A stretch of 64,000 nt of DNA from Inquilinus sp. Marseille-Q2685 (GCF_916619195.1 NZ_CAKAKL010000011.1:106124-170123); one strand, 5' to 3'; counted from the stretch's first letter, positions 17,284-26,089 are shown. Numbers and translations: made by a program. The notes: generated by a model from the letters alone, not told the origin.

Positions 17284-18594
17284 ATGAGCTTGTCCGGCAT
17301 CTTTGCCCGAGTGGTCGCGCTGGTCGGCGCCGGGGCGATCCATCTGCGGCACCGGCACGACGGCCCGCAGGGGCCGGCCTTCGGCAGCACGCCCACGATC
17401 CCGCCGGCGAAGCCCCAGGGCAACGTTCCGACCCTGAAGATGCCGACCGCAAAAGGATGGACCGCGGGACAGACGCCGGTCGCGGCGCCGGGGCTCCAGG
17501 TGAACGCCTTCGCGGCCGGCCTGAAGCATCCGCGCTGGATCCACGTCCTGTCGAATGGCGACGTGCTGGTGGCCGAGGCGCTGAGCACGCCGGGGGGCAT
17601 CAGGTCCGTCTTCGATTACGCCATGTACAGCACGATGAAGCGTGCCGCCGCGGTGGGAGACAGCCCGAACCGCATCACGCTGCTGCGCGATGCCAATGGC
17701 GACGGCGTCGCCGAAACCCGCGAGACGTTCCTGGACGGGCTGAACCAGCCCTTCGGCATGGCGCAGCTCGGCGACACGCTCTATGTCGGCAACACCGACG
17801 GCGTGGTGGCGTTTCCGTACGCGCCCGGAGACACCCGCATCGGCGCGGCGGGGCGGAGGCTGGCGGAGTTCAAGGGCGGCGGGCACTGGACGCGGAGCCT
17901 GCTGGCGAGCCCCGACGGGCGGAAGCTCTATGTCGGCGTCGGCTCGCTCAGCAACATCGCGGAACACGGGATGGCGGCGGAGGAAGGCCGCGCCGCCATC
18001 CACGAGCTGGACCTCGAGAGCGGCAGGGTCCGCATCTTCGCCTCCGGCCTGCGCAATCCCGTCGGCATGGCGTGGGAGCCGACGACGGGGGCGCTCTGGA
18101 CGGTGGTGAACGAGCGCGACGGGCTGGGCGACGAGACGCCCCCCGACTATCTGACATCGGTGCGCGACGGCGGCTTCTACGGCTGGCCCTATTGCTACTG
18201 GGACAGAATCGTGGACGACCGGGTGCCGCAGGACCCGGCGCTGGTCGCATCGGCCATCACCCCGGATTTCGCGCTGGGCGGGCACACGGCGTCGCTGGGC
18301 CTGTGCTGGCTTCCGGCCGGCACGCTGCCCGGCTTCCCCGACGGCATGGCGATCGGACAGCACGGTTCCTGGAACCGCAGCAAGCTGAGCGGCTACAAGG
18401 TCGTCTTCGTGCCGTTCGTCAACGGACGTCCCGCCGGACCGGTGCGCGACATCCTGACCGGCTTCCTGTCGCCGGACGAGCGCGCCTCCTACGGCCGGCC
18501 GGTGGGCGTGACCATCGGCCCGGACGGTTCGCTGCTGGTGGCGGACGACGTGGGCGACGTGATCTGGCGGGTTACGGGGGCGGCCGGAAGGTAA
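17284..18594 (+). CDS. PQQ-type sugar dehydrogenase (sorbosone-dehydrogenase family)
   Basis: The 436-residue protein has beta-propeller repeats of the glucose/sorbosone dehydrogenase fold: LKHPRWIHVLSNGDVLVAEA at about 80-99, GLNQPFGMAQLGDTLYVGNT, and FASGLRNPVGMAWEPTTGAL. The C-terminal repeat VGVTIGPDGSLLVADDVGDV closes the propeller. Such enzymes oxidise aldoses or sorbosone with PQQ, normally in the periplasm; here the N-terminus (residues 6-20) is only weakly hydrophobic, so export is uncertain. The ATG follows AGGGGAACG. It is a single gene, convergent with the sarcosine oxidase operon. Confidence 0.82.
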   Translation: MSLSGIFARVVALVGAGAIHLRHRHDGPQGPAFGSTPTIPPAKPQGNVPTLKMPTAKGWTAGQTPVAAPGLQVNAFAAGLKHPRWIHVLSNGDVLVAEALSTPGGIRSVFDYAMYSTMKRAAAVGDSPNRITLLRDANGDGVAETRETFLDGLNQPFGMAQLGDTLYVGNTDGVVAFPYAPGDTRIGAAGRRLAEFKGGGHWTRSLLASPDGRKLYVGVGSLSNIAEHGMAAEEGRAAIHELDLESGRVRIFASGLRNPVGMAWEPTTGALWTVVNERDGLGDETPPDYLTSVRDGGFYGWPYCYWDRIVDDRVPQDPALVASAITPDFALGGHTASLGLCWLPAGTLPGFPDGMAIGQHGSWNRSKLSGYKVVFVPFVNGRPAGPVRDILTGFLSPDERASYGRPVGVTIGPDGSLLVADDVGDVIWRVTGAAGR

Positions 18595-18615
18595 GGGGGG
18601 GCCCGGGGCGGCGGC

Positions 18616-19254
18616 CTACCCGGCCTCGCCGACCCCGTACTCCAGCGCCGCATCGGCCAGCCAGTCCCAGAGATACTGGGCGAAGGACCGGCGGACATAG
18701 ATCCGCAGCCGCGGCGCCCCGTCGGCGTCGTCGGTGCGGTGCAGGATGACGTCGGCCTGGGCGATCATGCTCTGCGCCACCGACCCGGGCGGGAAGGCGC
18801 GCGGATGCAGGTCCAGCGGGCAGCCCTTGGCCAGCACGTCCAGCGCCTTCAGCCCGGCCAGCGCGATCACCGTCCAATTGTCGGTGACGTTGGTGACCGC
18901 GAAATGCCGGCCGGCCAGCGCGCCCTGCAGCCGGGCGGCGAGGTCGGCCTCGCGGTCCACCCCGCCGACCACCAGCCACTCGGTGGGCCCGAGCCACAGC
19001 GCCGCGACGCCGTCGCCGGCGGCGATGCCGGGCCGCGCTGGCAGGTCCAGCCCGAGGCCGCCGGCCACGGCCGCGCCGAAGCCGGCATCGGACAGGTCGC
19101 CGCGCAGGTTCAGCTTGGCCTCATGCGCGATCTCGGCCAGGCGCACGCCCGGATTCGCCGGCGCCACCAGCGGCCGGACCAGCCCCGCCGTCGCCGAGCG
19201 CCGGGCCGGAGCCGCGGCCGGGGCGCCGGCCTGAAGGGACACGGTGTCAGGCAT
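18616..19254 (-). CDS. soxG: Sarcosine oxidase gamma subunit
   Basis: The 212-residue product matches the gamma subunit of heterotetrameric sarcosine oxidase, with the family segment LWLGPTEWLVVGG near residues 86-98 and the region VTDNWTVIALAGLKALDVLA. The subunit has a GcvT-like fold and helps hold the alpha-beta complex that oxidises N-methylglycine to glycine and passes the methyl carbon to tetrahydrofolate. It is the last gene of soxBDAG and overlaps the end of soxA by 8 bases. Confidence 0.9.
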   Translation of the reverse strand: MPDTVSLQAGAPAAAPARRSATAGLVRPLVAPANPGVRLAEIAHEAKLNLRGDLSDAGFGAAVAGGLGLDLPARPGIAAGDGVAALWLGPTEWLVVGGVDREADLAARLQGALAGRHFAVTNVTDNWTVIALAGLKALDVLAKGCPLDLHPRAFPPGSVAQSMIAQADVILHRTDDADGAPRLRIYVRRSFAQYLWDWLADAALEYGVGEAG

Positions 19255-22200
19255 GCAGGCGCCCTCCTTCGGGGTCGACGAAGACCGGCTTCACCACCTT
19301 GGCCGGGATGGTGCGGTCGGGCATGGCGATGTGGACCGTGCCGTCGAACCGCCCCAGCCCGCCCTTGACCAGGGCCAGCGCGATCGAGCGGTCCAGGTTC
19401 GGACTCCAGTAGCTCGAGGTCACATGCCCCAGCATCGGCACCGGCGGGGCGCCCGGCGTCGCCGTGTCGATGATGTGCGCCCCCTCCTCCAGCACCAGCT
19501 TCGGGTCGTCGGTCAGCAGGCCGACCAGCTGCTTGCGGTCCGCCCGCGCCGTGTCGGCCCGGTCGAGCGAACGCTTGCCGATGAAGTCCGGCTTCTTCTT
19601 GCCGACGATCCAGTCCATGCCCAGGTCGCCCGGGGTGATGGTGCCGTCCGTCTCCTGCCCGACGATGATGAAGCCCTTCTCGGCGCGCAGCACATGCATC
19701 GCCTCGGTGCCGTAAGGCGTCAGGTCCAGCCCCTGCCCCGCCGCCTCGATCGCCTCCATCAGCGCCAGGCCATAGGCCGCCGGAACGTTGATCTCGTAGG
19801 ACAGCTCGCCGGTGAAGGAGATGCGGAACACCCGCGCCGGCAGTCCGGCCACGGTGCCCTCGCGCATGGTCAGATGCGGGAAGGCCTCGTTCGAGAGGTC
19901 CAGGTCGGTCAGGCGCGACAGCAGCTCGCGGCTCTTCGGGCCGGAGATGGTGGCGACCGCCCATTGCTCGGTGACCGAGGTCAGGAACACCTTCAGCTCC
20001 GGCCACTCGGTCTGCAGCCATTCCTCGAGCCAGGCGAGGATGTTCGCGGCGCCGCCGGTGGTGGTGGTCATGTGGAAATGGTCCTCGGCGAGGCGCGTGG
20101 TGACGCCGTCGTCCTTGACCATCCCGTCCTCGCCCAGCATCAGGCCGTAGCGGCAGCCGCCGATGGCGAGCTTCGACCAGGCGTTGGTGTAGACCCGGTT
20201 CAGGAACTCCGCCGCGTCCGGCCCCTTGACCTCGATCTTGCCGAGGGTGGTGGCGTCCATCACGCCGACCGAGGTCCGCGCCGCCTTGACCTCGCGGTTC
20301 ACCGCGGCGTGCATGTCCTCGCCCGGCTTCGGGAAGTACCAGGCGCGCTTCCAGCCGCCGCCGACATTCTCGAACACCGCGCCGTGCTTCTCGGCCCAGC
20401 CATGCATCGGCGTGCGGCGGATCGGGGCGTAGAGGGCCTTGACCCCGCGCCCGGCGATGGCGCCGAAGGTGACCGGCGTGTAGGGCGGGCGAAAGGTGGT
20501 GACGCCGATCTCAGGGATCGTCTTGCCCATGGTCTCGGCGACGATGCCGAGGGCGTTGACGTTGCCGGTCTTGCCCTGGTCGGTGGCCATGCCGGTCGTG
20601 GTGTAGCGCTTGACGTGCTCGACCGAGACGAAGCCTTCGCGCAGCGCCAGCTTCAGGTCCTTGGCGGTGACGTCGTTCTGGAAGTCGACGAAGGCGCGGA
20701 CGGCGCCGGCCGGCCGGTCGGACGGCACGGACCACAGCGGCCGGCCCTCTCCGGCCTCCGGCTCCTCCTGCGCGGTCTCGACCGGCGGCACCGGCACCGC
20801 CACCGGGGTCAGCCCGGCGGCCGAGGCCGCGGCGGCGCCGGCGACGAGGCCCTCCTGCAGCGCGTCGGCGAAGCGCACCGTGCCGGCGCAGCCGCCGGCC
20901 GAGCGCTCGGCCTGGAAGGACTGGCCCGGCATGAAGGTCGAACGCGCCTCGTCCCAGCGCAGCCGGCCGCGCGACTGCGACTGCAGGTTCAGCACCGGGT
21001 TCCAGCCGCCGGACATCGCGACCGCGTCGCAGGCGATGGTGGTCTCGGCGCCGCGCCGCACCGACCGGCCGTCGGCGGCCAGCGGCATCAGGCGCACCTC
21101 GTTCACCCGCAGGCGGCCGGAGGTGCCGACCACGGCGTGGCCGGCATAGACCGGCAATCCCGCGGCCCGCGCCGCCCGCACCAGCGGCCCGTCCGGGTCC
21201 GGCCGGACATCGACGATGGCGGGCACGGCGACGCCGGCGGCGGCGAGATCGAGGGCGGTGGCATAGGCGCTGTCGTCGGCGGTCGCGACCACGACGCGGT
21301 CGCCGACCTTCACGCCCCAGCGATGCAGATAGGCCCGGGCGGCGCCGGCCAGCAGGATGCCGGGCCGGTCGTTCTCGGCGAAGACCAGGCTGCGCTCGAT
21401 CGAGCCTGTGGCCAGCACCACCTGCTTGGCCCGCACCTTCCACAGCCGCTGCCGCGGCGTGCCCACCGGCACCGCATGCGGCGGGATGTGATCGCTGGCG
21501 CGCTCCAAGAGGCCCAGCCAGTTGTGGCCGTAATAGCCGAAGGCGGTGGTGCGCGGCAGCACCCGGACATCGGGCATCGACGCCAGCTCCGCCACCGTCG
21601 CCTCGACCCAGTCGAGCGCGCCAGTTTCGCCGATCGAGGCCGTCGGCTCCGACCGCAGCCAGCCGCCGAAGCGGGCCTGGTCCTCGGCCAGGATCACCCG
21701 GGCGCCGGCGCGAGCGGCGGCCAGCGCGGCGCCGAGCCCGGCGAGGCCGCCGCCGACCACCAGCACGTCGCAATGGGCGTTCACGTGATCGTAGCGGTCG
21801 GGGTCCGGCTGGCGCGGCGAGACGCCGAGGCCGGCGGCCTTGCGGATGAAGCGCTCATAGACCATCCAGGCCTTGGGCGACCGCGGCCACATGAAGGTCT
21901 TGTAGTAGAAGCCGGCCGGGATCAGCGGCGCGAACAGGTCGTTGACCGCGTTCAGGTCGAAGCGCAGCGACGGCCAGCGGTTCTGGCTGCGCGCCACCAG
22001 GCCGTCGAAGATCTCGACCTGGGTGGCGCGGGTGTTCGGATCGGTCCGCGCCGCGTCGGGACCCAGCTGGACCAGCGCGTTCGGCTCCTCCGGCCCGGCC
22101 GAGATCACGCCGCGCGGACGGTGATACTTGAAGCTGCGGCCGAGGAGATGCACGCCGTTGGCCAGCAGGGCCGAGGCCAGCGTGTCGCCCTCATAGCCGC

Positions 22201-22288
22201 GGTACGACTTGCCGTCGAAGGCGAAGGCGACGCTCTGGCTGCGGTCGATATCGGCGCCGCGGCCGACCAGGCGGTAGCGTTGGGTCAT
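19247..22288 (-). CDS. soxA: Sarcosine oxidase alpha subunit
   Basis: At 1013 residues this is the full-length alpha subunit. It has an N-terminal ferredoxin-like domain without iron-sulfur cysteines (about 20-100), a NAD-binding Rossmann domain (VLVVGGGLAGLGAALAAARA, glycines at 179-184), and a C-terminal GcvT-type folate domain (from about 620, with KRYTTTGMATDQGKTGNVNA just before it and GELSYEINVPA inside). It works in the cytoplasm: sarcosine is oxidised at the flavin sites and the imine methylene is moved to tetrahydrofolate, giving 5,10-methylene-THF. It follows soxD by 5 bp and overlaps soxG. Confidence 0.95.
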   Translation of the reverse strand: MTQRYRLVGRGADIDRSQSVAFAFDGKSYRGYEGDTLASALLANGVHLLGRSFKYHRPRGVISAGPEEPNALVQLGPDAARTDPNTRATQVEIFDGLVARSQNRWPSLRFDLNAVNDLFAPLIPAGFYYKTFMWPRSPKAWMVYERFIRKAAGLGVSPRQPDPDRYDHVNAHCDVLVVGGGLAGLGAALAAARAGARVILAEDQARFGGWLRSEPTASIGETGALDWVEATVAELASMPDVRVLPRTTAFGYYGHNWLGLLERASDHIPPHAVPVGTPRQRLWKVRAKQVVLATGSIERSLVFAENDRPGILLAGAARAYLHRWGVKVGDRVVVATADDSAYATALDLAAAGVAVPAIVDVRPDPDGPLVRAARAAGLPVYAGHAVVGTSGRLRVNEVRLMPLAADGRSVRRGAETTIACDAVAMSGGWNPVLNLQSQSRGRLRWDEARSTFMPGQSFQAERSAGGCAGTVRFADALQEGLVAGAAAASAAGLTPVAVPVPPVETAQEEPEAGEGRPLWSVPSDRPAGAVRAFVDFQNDVTAKDLKLALREGFVSVEHVKRYTTTGMATDQGKTGNVNALGIVAETMGKTIPEIGVTTFRPPYTPVTFGAIAGRGVKALYAPIRRTPMHGWAEKHGAVFENVGGGWKRAWYFPKPGEDMHAAVNREVKAARTSVGVMDATTLGKIEVKGPDAAEFLNRVYTNAWSKLAIGGCRYGLMLGEDGMVKDDGVTTRLAEDHFHMTTTTGGAANILAWLEEWLQTEWPELKVFLTSVTEQWAVATISGPKSRELLSRLTDLDLSNEAFPHLTMREGTVAGLPARVFRISFTGELSYEINVPAAYGLALMEAIEAAGQGLDLTPYGTEAMHVLRAEKGFIIVGQETDGTITPGDLGMDWIVGKKKPDFIGKRSLDRADTARADRKQLVGLLTDDPKLVLEEGAHIIDTATPGAPPVPMLGHVTSSYWSPNLDRSIALALVKGGLGRFDGTVHIAMPDRTIPAKVVKPVFVDPEGGRLHA

Positions 22289-22293
22289 GGGGT

Positions 22294-22659
22294 CTACGAG
22301 CCGGAAACGCTGGCAGGATCGACCAGCGGCGCGTTGGCGGTGCCCCGCGCCGGCTCGCCGGACGGGGTCGGGATGGACTGGCCTTCGATCGCGGGCGGCG
22401 GGTCGCCCGGGCCGTAGACCGCCAGGATCTCGTCGGTCGCGGTGTTGCGGGCGATGTTGAACCAGCGCCGGCAGCCATGGATGTGGACCCAGCGCTCATA
22501 GTGCAGCCCCTTGGGGCTGGAACGCATGAAGACGTAGTCCGCCCATTCCGCGTCGCTCAGCTCGGCCGGGTTGGCCGGGCGGCGGATATGGGCCTCGCCG
22601 CCGCAGCGGAACTCGCGCTGGTCCCGCGGGCCGCACCAGGGGCAGTCGATCAGGAACAT
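22294..22659 (-). CDS. soxD: Sarcosine oxidase delta subunit (zinc protein)
   Basis: The 121-residue protein has the family zinc ligands at the same numbers as in characterised SoxD: Cys6 and Cys9 in DCPWCG, and His59 and Cys63 in VHIHGC. SoxD is a small structural subunit of the heterotetramer. The ATG at 22659 was chosen because it gives MFLIDCPWCG, the invariant family start; the frame is open for 18 more codons upstream but those overlap soxB. It sits between soxB and soxA with gaps of 10 and 5 bp. Confidence 0.93.
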   Translation of the reverse strand: MFLIDCPWCGPRDQREFRCGGEAHIRRPANPAELSDAEWADYVFMRSSPKGLHYERWVHIHGCRRWFNIARNTATDEILAVYGPGDPPPAIEGQSIPTPSGEPARGTANAPLVDPASVSGS

Positions 22660-22669
22660 GGGCGGGTCC

Positions 22670-23920
22670 TCAATGCGCCACGGCGGCGGCGCCGTGCTCG
22701 GCCACCAGCGCACCGGAGGCGAAGCGGTCCAGCGCGAAGGGCGCGGCGATTTCGTTCGGCTCGCCGCGGGCGATGGTGTGGGCGAAGACGTGGCCCGAGC
22801 CGGGCGTCGCCTTGAAGCCGCCGGTGCCCCAGCCGCAGTTGATGAACAGGTTCTCGACCGGGGTCTTGCCGATGATCGGGCTGGCGTCCGGCGCCACGTC
22901 GACGATGCCGCCCCACTGCCGCAGCATGCGCATGCGGCTGAAGATCGGGAACATCTCGACGATCGCCGCCAGCGTCTCCTCGATGATGGCGAAGCCGCCG
23001 CGCTGGGAGTAGGAGACGTAGCCGTCGATGCCGGCGCCGATCACCAGCTCGCCCTTGTCGGACTGGCTGACATAAGCGTGGACGGCGTTCGACATGACCA
23101 CGCAGTCGATCACCGGCTTGATCGGCTCGGACACCAGCGCCTGCAGCGGGTGGCTCTCCAGCGGCAGGCGGAAGCCGGCGAGGTTGGCCAGGACCGAGCT
23201 GTGGCCGGCCGCCACCACGCCCACCTTGCCGGCGCCGATGTATCCCCGCGTGGTCTCGACCCCGACGACGCGCCCCTGCTCGGTGCGGAAGCCGGTGACC
23301 TCGCAGTTCTGGATGATGTCGACGCCGCGGTTGTCGGCGCCGCGGGCATAGCCCCAGGCCACCGCGTCGTGCCGCGCCGTGCCGGCCCGGCGTTGCACCG
23401 TGCCGCCATAGACCGGGAAGCGGATGGTCGGGTCCGGGTTCAGCACCGGGCAGAACTCCAGCACCTGCTCGCGGTCCAGCCAGTCGCTGTCGATGCCGTT
23501 CAGCCGGTTGGCGTGCAGCCGGCGCTTCAGCTCGCGCGCCTCGTGCGGGTCGTGGCAGATGTTCATCACGCCGCGCTGGCTGAACATCACGTTGTAGTTG
23601 AGGTCGGCCGACAGGCCCTCCCACAGCTTCAGCGCGTGCTCGTAGATGAAGGCAGAGGCGTCGAACAGGTAGTTGGAGCGGACGATGGTGGTGTTGCGGC
23701 CGGTGTTGCCGCCGCCGATCCAGCCCTTCTCCAGCACCGCGACATTGGTGATGCCGTGCTCCTTCGCCAGGTAGTAGGCGGTGGCCAGGCCGTGGCCGCC
23801 GCCGCCGACGATGACCACGTCGTAGGCCGGCTTGGGGTCGGGCGAGCGCCAGGCCTTCTGCCAGCCTTCGTGGTGCGACAGCGCTTGGCGCGCGAGGGTG
23901 AAGATGGAATAGCGCGACAT
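22670..23920 (-). CDS. soxB: Sarcosine oxidase beta subunit (FAD/FMN)
   Basis: The 416-residue protein carries the FAD motif [20 protein letters not shown] (glycines at 39-44) and the following [19 protein letters not shown] that shapes the flavin site in SoxB. In the family this subunit binds non-covalent FAD and, with the alpha subunit, covalent FMN, and oxidises sarcosine. It is the first gene of the soxBDAG operon; the promoter should lie in the 120 bp between 23921 and 24041, where no strong motif stood out. The GlxA/GbdR-like regulator at 28003 is a plausible activator. Confidence 0.95.
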   Translation of the reverse strand: MSRYSIFTLARQALSHHEGWQKAWRSPDPKPAYDVVIVGGGGHGLATAYYLAKEHGITNVAVLEKGWIGGGNTGRNTTIVRSNYLFDASAFIYEHALKLWEGLSADLNYNVMFSQRGVMNICHDPHEARELKRRLHANRLNGIDSDWLDREQVLEFCPVLNPDPTIRFPVYGGTVQRRAGTARHDAVAWGYARGADNRGVDIIQNCEVTGFRTEQGRVVGVETTRGYIGAGKVGVVAAGHSSVLANLAGFRLPLESHPLQALVSEPIKPVIDCVVMSNAVHAYVSQSDKGELVIGAGIDGYVSYSQRGGFAIIEETLAAIVEMFPIFSRMRMLRQWGGIVDVAPDASPIIGKTPVENLFINCGWGTGGFKATPGSGHVFAHTIARGEPNEIAAPFALDRFASGALVAEHGAAAVAH

Positions 23921-24041
23921 CGATCCGATGGCCGGTCCAGGGTGAGCGTGGGCATGGTGCAGAGCCGGCCGGCCCGCCGCGAGCTTAGGCGCGACACGCA
24001 GGCGTCGCCCTGCGCCAAGGGCGGGGCGGCTCTATACGGGC

Positions 24042-24329
24042 TTAGACCAGACTTACGGCCAGGTGCTTGCCGACGGCGGAGGCTGCCTTGACGAGCGTGT
24101 CGAGCTGAATCCGATCATTGCTCGGATCGAGAAGACGGCTGAGTTGGGTTGCACTCGTCTTCATCCGGCGGGCCATCTCGGATTTAGAGATATTCTGCAC
24201 GGCCATCTCATGCTCGATCTGCAACGCGAGGGTCCGTTTGATGGCGGTCGCCGTCACCTCATCGTAAATGCCGTCCTCGCGCAGGAAGCTCTCGAAGCTT
24301 TCGCCGATATGCGGGTTCTTAGTCTTCAT
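24042..24329 (-). CDS. XRE/HigA-type antitoxin
   Basis: The 95-residue protein has a central helix-turn-helix (QNISKSEMARRMKTSATQLS at 45-64, then RLLDPSN) and a short C-terminal helix ending in AVSLV, as in HigA/XRE antitoxins that pair with Gp49/HigB-type toxins. Its ATG at 24329 lies inside the end of the toxin frame (11-base overlap), so the two would be co-translated with the toxin first. It should bind the toxin and repress the operon at the palindrome 24684-24717. The antitoxin frame is intact although the toxin is broken. Confidence 0.82.
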   Translation of the reverse strand: MKTKNPHIGESFESFLREDGIYDEVTATAIKRTLALQIEHEMAVQNISKSEMARRMKTSATQLSRLLDPSNDRIQLDTLVKAASAVGKHLAVSLV

Positions 24330-24683
24330 AGCGCTGCACCTCCTTCATGCGGATTGCCGCCACTTTGAGTTCTTTATCCGGGGTCTTTTGCGTTTTCTTG
24401 ATGAACCCGTGCAAGAGCACCATCTGGTTGCCAACCAGAACGAAGAACACGCGGGCAATCCGTCCCGATGAGATATGGGAGCGGATTTCGTAGAGGCCCT
24501 TGATCCCCCTGATCGAGGAGCATTTGGGCATGCCGACCGGCCAGCAGAATTCCGCGTGGCGATGTCCGTGCCGATGGCTTTCCGGTCTTCCGCCGACAGC
24601 TCCATAAGCCATTCCCGCACAGGCCGCTTCCCTGTGTCTGTGGCATAAAAGCTGGCCTGCAGTCTCTTGGCGGGCGTCTTCAT
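24319..24683 (-). pseudogene. Gp49/HigB-type (RelE superfamily) toxin, frameshifted
   Basis: The toxin is intact only if two frames are joined. Residues from the ATG at 24683 (MKTPAKRLQASFYATDTGKR, then PVREWLMELSAEDRKAIGTD) are in one frame, and EFCWPVGMPKCSSIRGIKGL followed by YEIRSHISSGRIARVFFVLV and HGFIKKTQKTP are in another. The break is near 24553-24556; one added G (ACG-GCG instead of ACGCG) restores the expected D-I-x-T-A-E-F. The C-terminal half holds the family core (R-x-x-F-x-x-x-G and LLHGFIKK). As it stands the gene should give no active mRNA-cleaving toxin. A sequencing error is the alternative. Confidence 0.75.
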
Positions 24684-24717
24684 TCTCACCTCACAAGGTA
24701 TACCTTGTGAGGTGAGA
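24684..24717. promoter_or_regulatory. Perfect 34-bp palindrome at the start of the toxin-antitoxin operon
   Basis: Each 17-base arm is an exact complement of the other (left arm TCTCACCTCACAAGGTA at 24684-24700). The dyad has no spacer and touches the toxin ATG (24681-24683); on the coding strand its end also supplies the purine-rich AGGTGAGA in front of that ATG. It is the obvious operator for the antitoxin, and binding would cover both promoter and ribosome site. Confidence 0.8.
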
Positions 24718-24746
24718 TATCAAGCCCGCTTCCGTCGATCTGCGGC

Positions 24747-25313
24747 TCAGTCCGTCGGGATCTCGCGCCCGCGGCCGACGCGGCGCAGCATCTCGATCAG
24801 CTCCGGCTGCTCGTCCCGGACCCGGCGGTACTGCGGCAGGAGCGCGTCGCGCAGCCGGCCCTTGGTGCCTAGCGCCGCCTCGGCATAGTCGATCATCACC
24901 GTGTTCGGCCAGGCCTGGGGCCGGATCGCCGCCAGCTTCGCCACCGCCGCCGCCTCGTCGCCCGGATGGCGCTGGGCGATCAGCATCAGCATCGAGGCGG
25001 TCGAGCGCGACACGCCCATATGGCAATGCACCAGCAGGTGGCGCAGGCTCTCGCCCTCCATCGCCATCGCCTCGCCGAATTCGAGGATCGAGGCGACATG
25101 ATCCGGGGTCGGGAAGATATGGCCCGGCATCTCGTCGATGATGTCGTGGAAGCGCAGGTCGAGGCGCCGATGCGGCGCGAAGCCGTCGAAATAGGTCTCG
25201 GCCGGGGTGCCCGGATCGGCGATCGACAGCACGTGGGTGACGCCGGCGGCGCGGAAGCCGGCGATCTCCTCCAGGCCGCAGACGGTGAGATGGCGGTCGG
25301 GGTGCAGCAGCAT
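24747..25313 (-). CDS. Dual-specificity/tyrosine-type cysteine phosphatase
   Basis: The 188-residue protein has the cysteine phosphatase signature C-x5-R in VHCHMGVSRSTASM, with nucleophile Cys97 and Arg103, and a possible acid Asp57 or Asp60 in FHDIIDEMPGH. The fold is that of small dual-specificity or tyrosine phosphatases. It acts in the cytoplasm; the substrate is unknown and could be a phosphoprotein or a small phosphorylated molecule. It stands alone between two toxin-antitoxin modules and looks like part of the same inserted island. Confidence 0.82.
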   Translation of the reverse strand: MLLHPDRHLTVCGLEEIAGFRAAGVTHVLSIADPGTPAETYFDGFAPHRRLDLRFHDIIDEMPGHIFPTPDHVASILEFGEAMAMEGESLRHLLVHCHMGVSRSTASMLMLIAQRHPGDEAAAVAKLAAIRPQAWPNTVMIDYAEAALGTKGRLRDALLPQYRRVRDEQPELIEMLRRVGRGREIPTD

Positions 25314-25447
25314 CGGGTCGTCCTCGGAATCGGGCGAGGCACTCTCCCGCCCGGCCGCCGTCGGGTCAAACGCCGATGCCGGGCCTCAGCCGTGCGGGAG
25401 GGGAATGCGCTGCATCCGCCCGAGCCCTCCTGCCCAGCAGCGAGATC

Positions 25448-25476
25448 TTGCCGCAAAGAGCGATTTGAGTTATATA
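25448..25476 (+). promoter_or_regulatory. Sigma-70-like promoter for the MazEF/ChpB-type module
   Basis: TTGCCG at 25448-25453 and TATATA at 25471-25476 are spaced by 17 bases, a good housekeeping promoter 24 bp before the antitoxin start. The -10 box lies inside the palindrome 25468-25487. Confidence 0.6.
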
Positions 25477-25487
25477 AAAATATAACT
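25468..25487. promoter_or_regulatory. AT-rich palindromic operator of the MazEF/ChpB-type module
   Basis: Perfect 8-base arms, AGTTATAT at 25468-25475 and ATATAACT at 25480-25487, flank AAAA. The dyad covers the -10 box, so binding of the toxin-antitoxin complex would shut off its own promoter. It stands out as pure AT in a 70% GC region. Confidence 0.65.
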
Positions 25488-25499
25488 TCGGAGACTGCG

Positions 25500-25757
25500 A
25501 TGCACACCACAAACCTGCGCAAGGTCGGCGGCTCCGTCATGCTGGCCGTCCCCCCGGCGATCCTCGACATTCTGCATCTCGATGCGGGCGCCAAGGTGGG
25601 CCTGACCGTCGACAACGGCCGCCTGGTGATCGAGCCGCAAGGCCGCCCACGCTACACGCTGGACGAACTCCTGGCGCAGTGTGACCCCTCGGCCGACCTG
25701 ACGCCCGAGGATCGGGAGTGGCTCGATGCCAAGCCGGTCGGCAGCGAGCTGCTGTGA
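25500..25757 (+). CDS. AbrB/MazE-type antitoxin (ChpB module)
   Basis: The 85-residue protein starts with an AbrB-type swapped-hairpin DNA-binding domain (TTNLRKVGGSVMLAVPPAIL at 3-22, then LHLDAGAKVGLTVDNGRLVI) and ends with a short acidic tail (LTPEDREWLDAKPVGSELL), the part expected to bind the toxin. It should neutralise the MazF-like toxin encoded next and repress the operon at the palindrome just upstream. Its stop shares one base with the toxin ATG (TGATG), so the two are coupled. Confidence 0.88.
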   Translation: MHTTNLRKVGGSVMLAVPPAILDILHLDAGAKVGLTVDNGRLVIEPQGRPRYTLDELLAQCDPSADLTPEDREWLDAKPVGSELL

Positions 25758-26089
25758 TGGAGCGAGGCGACATCTATCTGGTCTCGCTCGATCCGACGTC
25801 CGGGCACGAGCAGCGGGGAACGCGCCCGGTCCTGATCGTGTCGCCGGGCGCGTTCAACCGGTTGACGAAAACGCCGATCGTCCTGCCCATCACGACCGGG
25901 GGCAACTTCGCACGCACCGCCGGATTCGCGGTGTCGCTTATGGGCATAGGCACCAACACAACGGGCGTGGTGCGCTGCGATCAGCCCCGCGCCATCGATC
26001 TTGCGTCCCGCAACGGCCGGAAGCTGGAAAGCGTGCCGCAGACAATCATCGACGAGGTGCTGGCGAAGCTGGCCGCGATCCTCGAATAG
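25757..26089 (+). CDS. MazF/PemK-type endoribonuclease toxin, ChpB-like
   Basis: The 110-residue protein has the PemK/MazF start MERGDIYLVSLDPTSGHEQR, then RPVLIVSP and the ChpB-like PITTGGNFARTAGFAVSL. The conserved basic residue in GTRPVLIVS and the Thr/Ser in PITT fit the catalytic groove of MazF-type mRNA interferases. It acts in the cytoplasm unless bound by the antitoxin. The ATG at 25757 was preferred to upstream codons because it overlaps the antitoxin stop and gives the family length. The frame is intact, unlike the toxin of the other module 1 kb away. The next gene converges with no gap. Confidence 0.9.
   Translation: MERGDIYLVSLDPTSGHEQRGTRPVLIVSPGAFNRLTKTPIVLPITTGGNFARTAGFAVSLMGIGTNTTGVVRCDQPRAIDLASRNGRKLESVPQTIIDEVLAKLAAILE

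Noticed and set aside
24684..24717. Intrinsic terminator
   Set aside because: The 34-bp dyad is not followed by a T-run and lies at the start of an operon against the first ATG, which fits an operator better.
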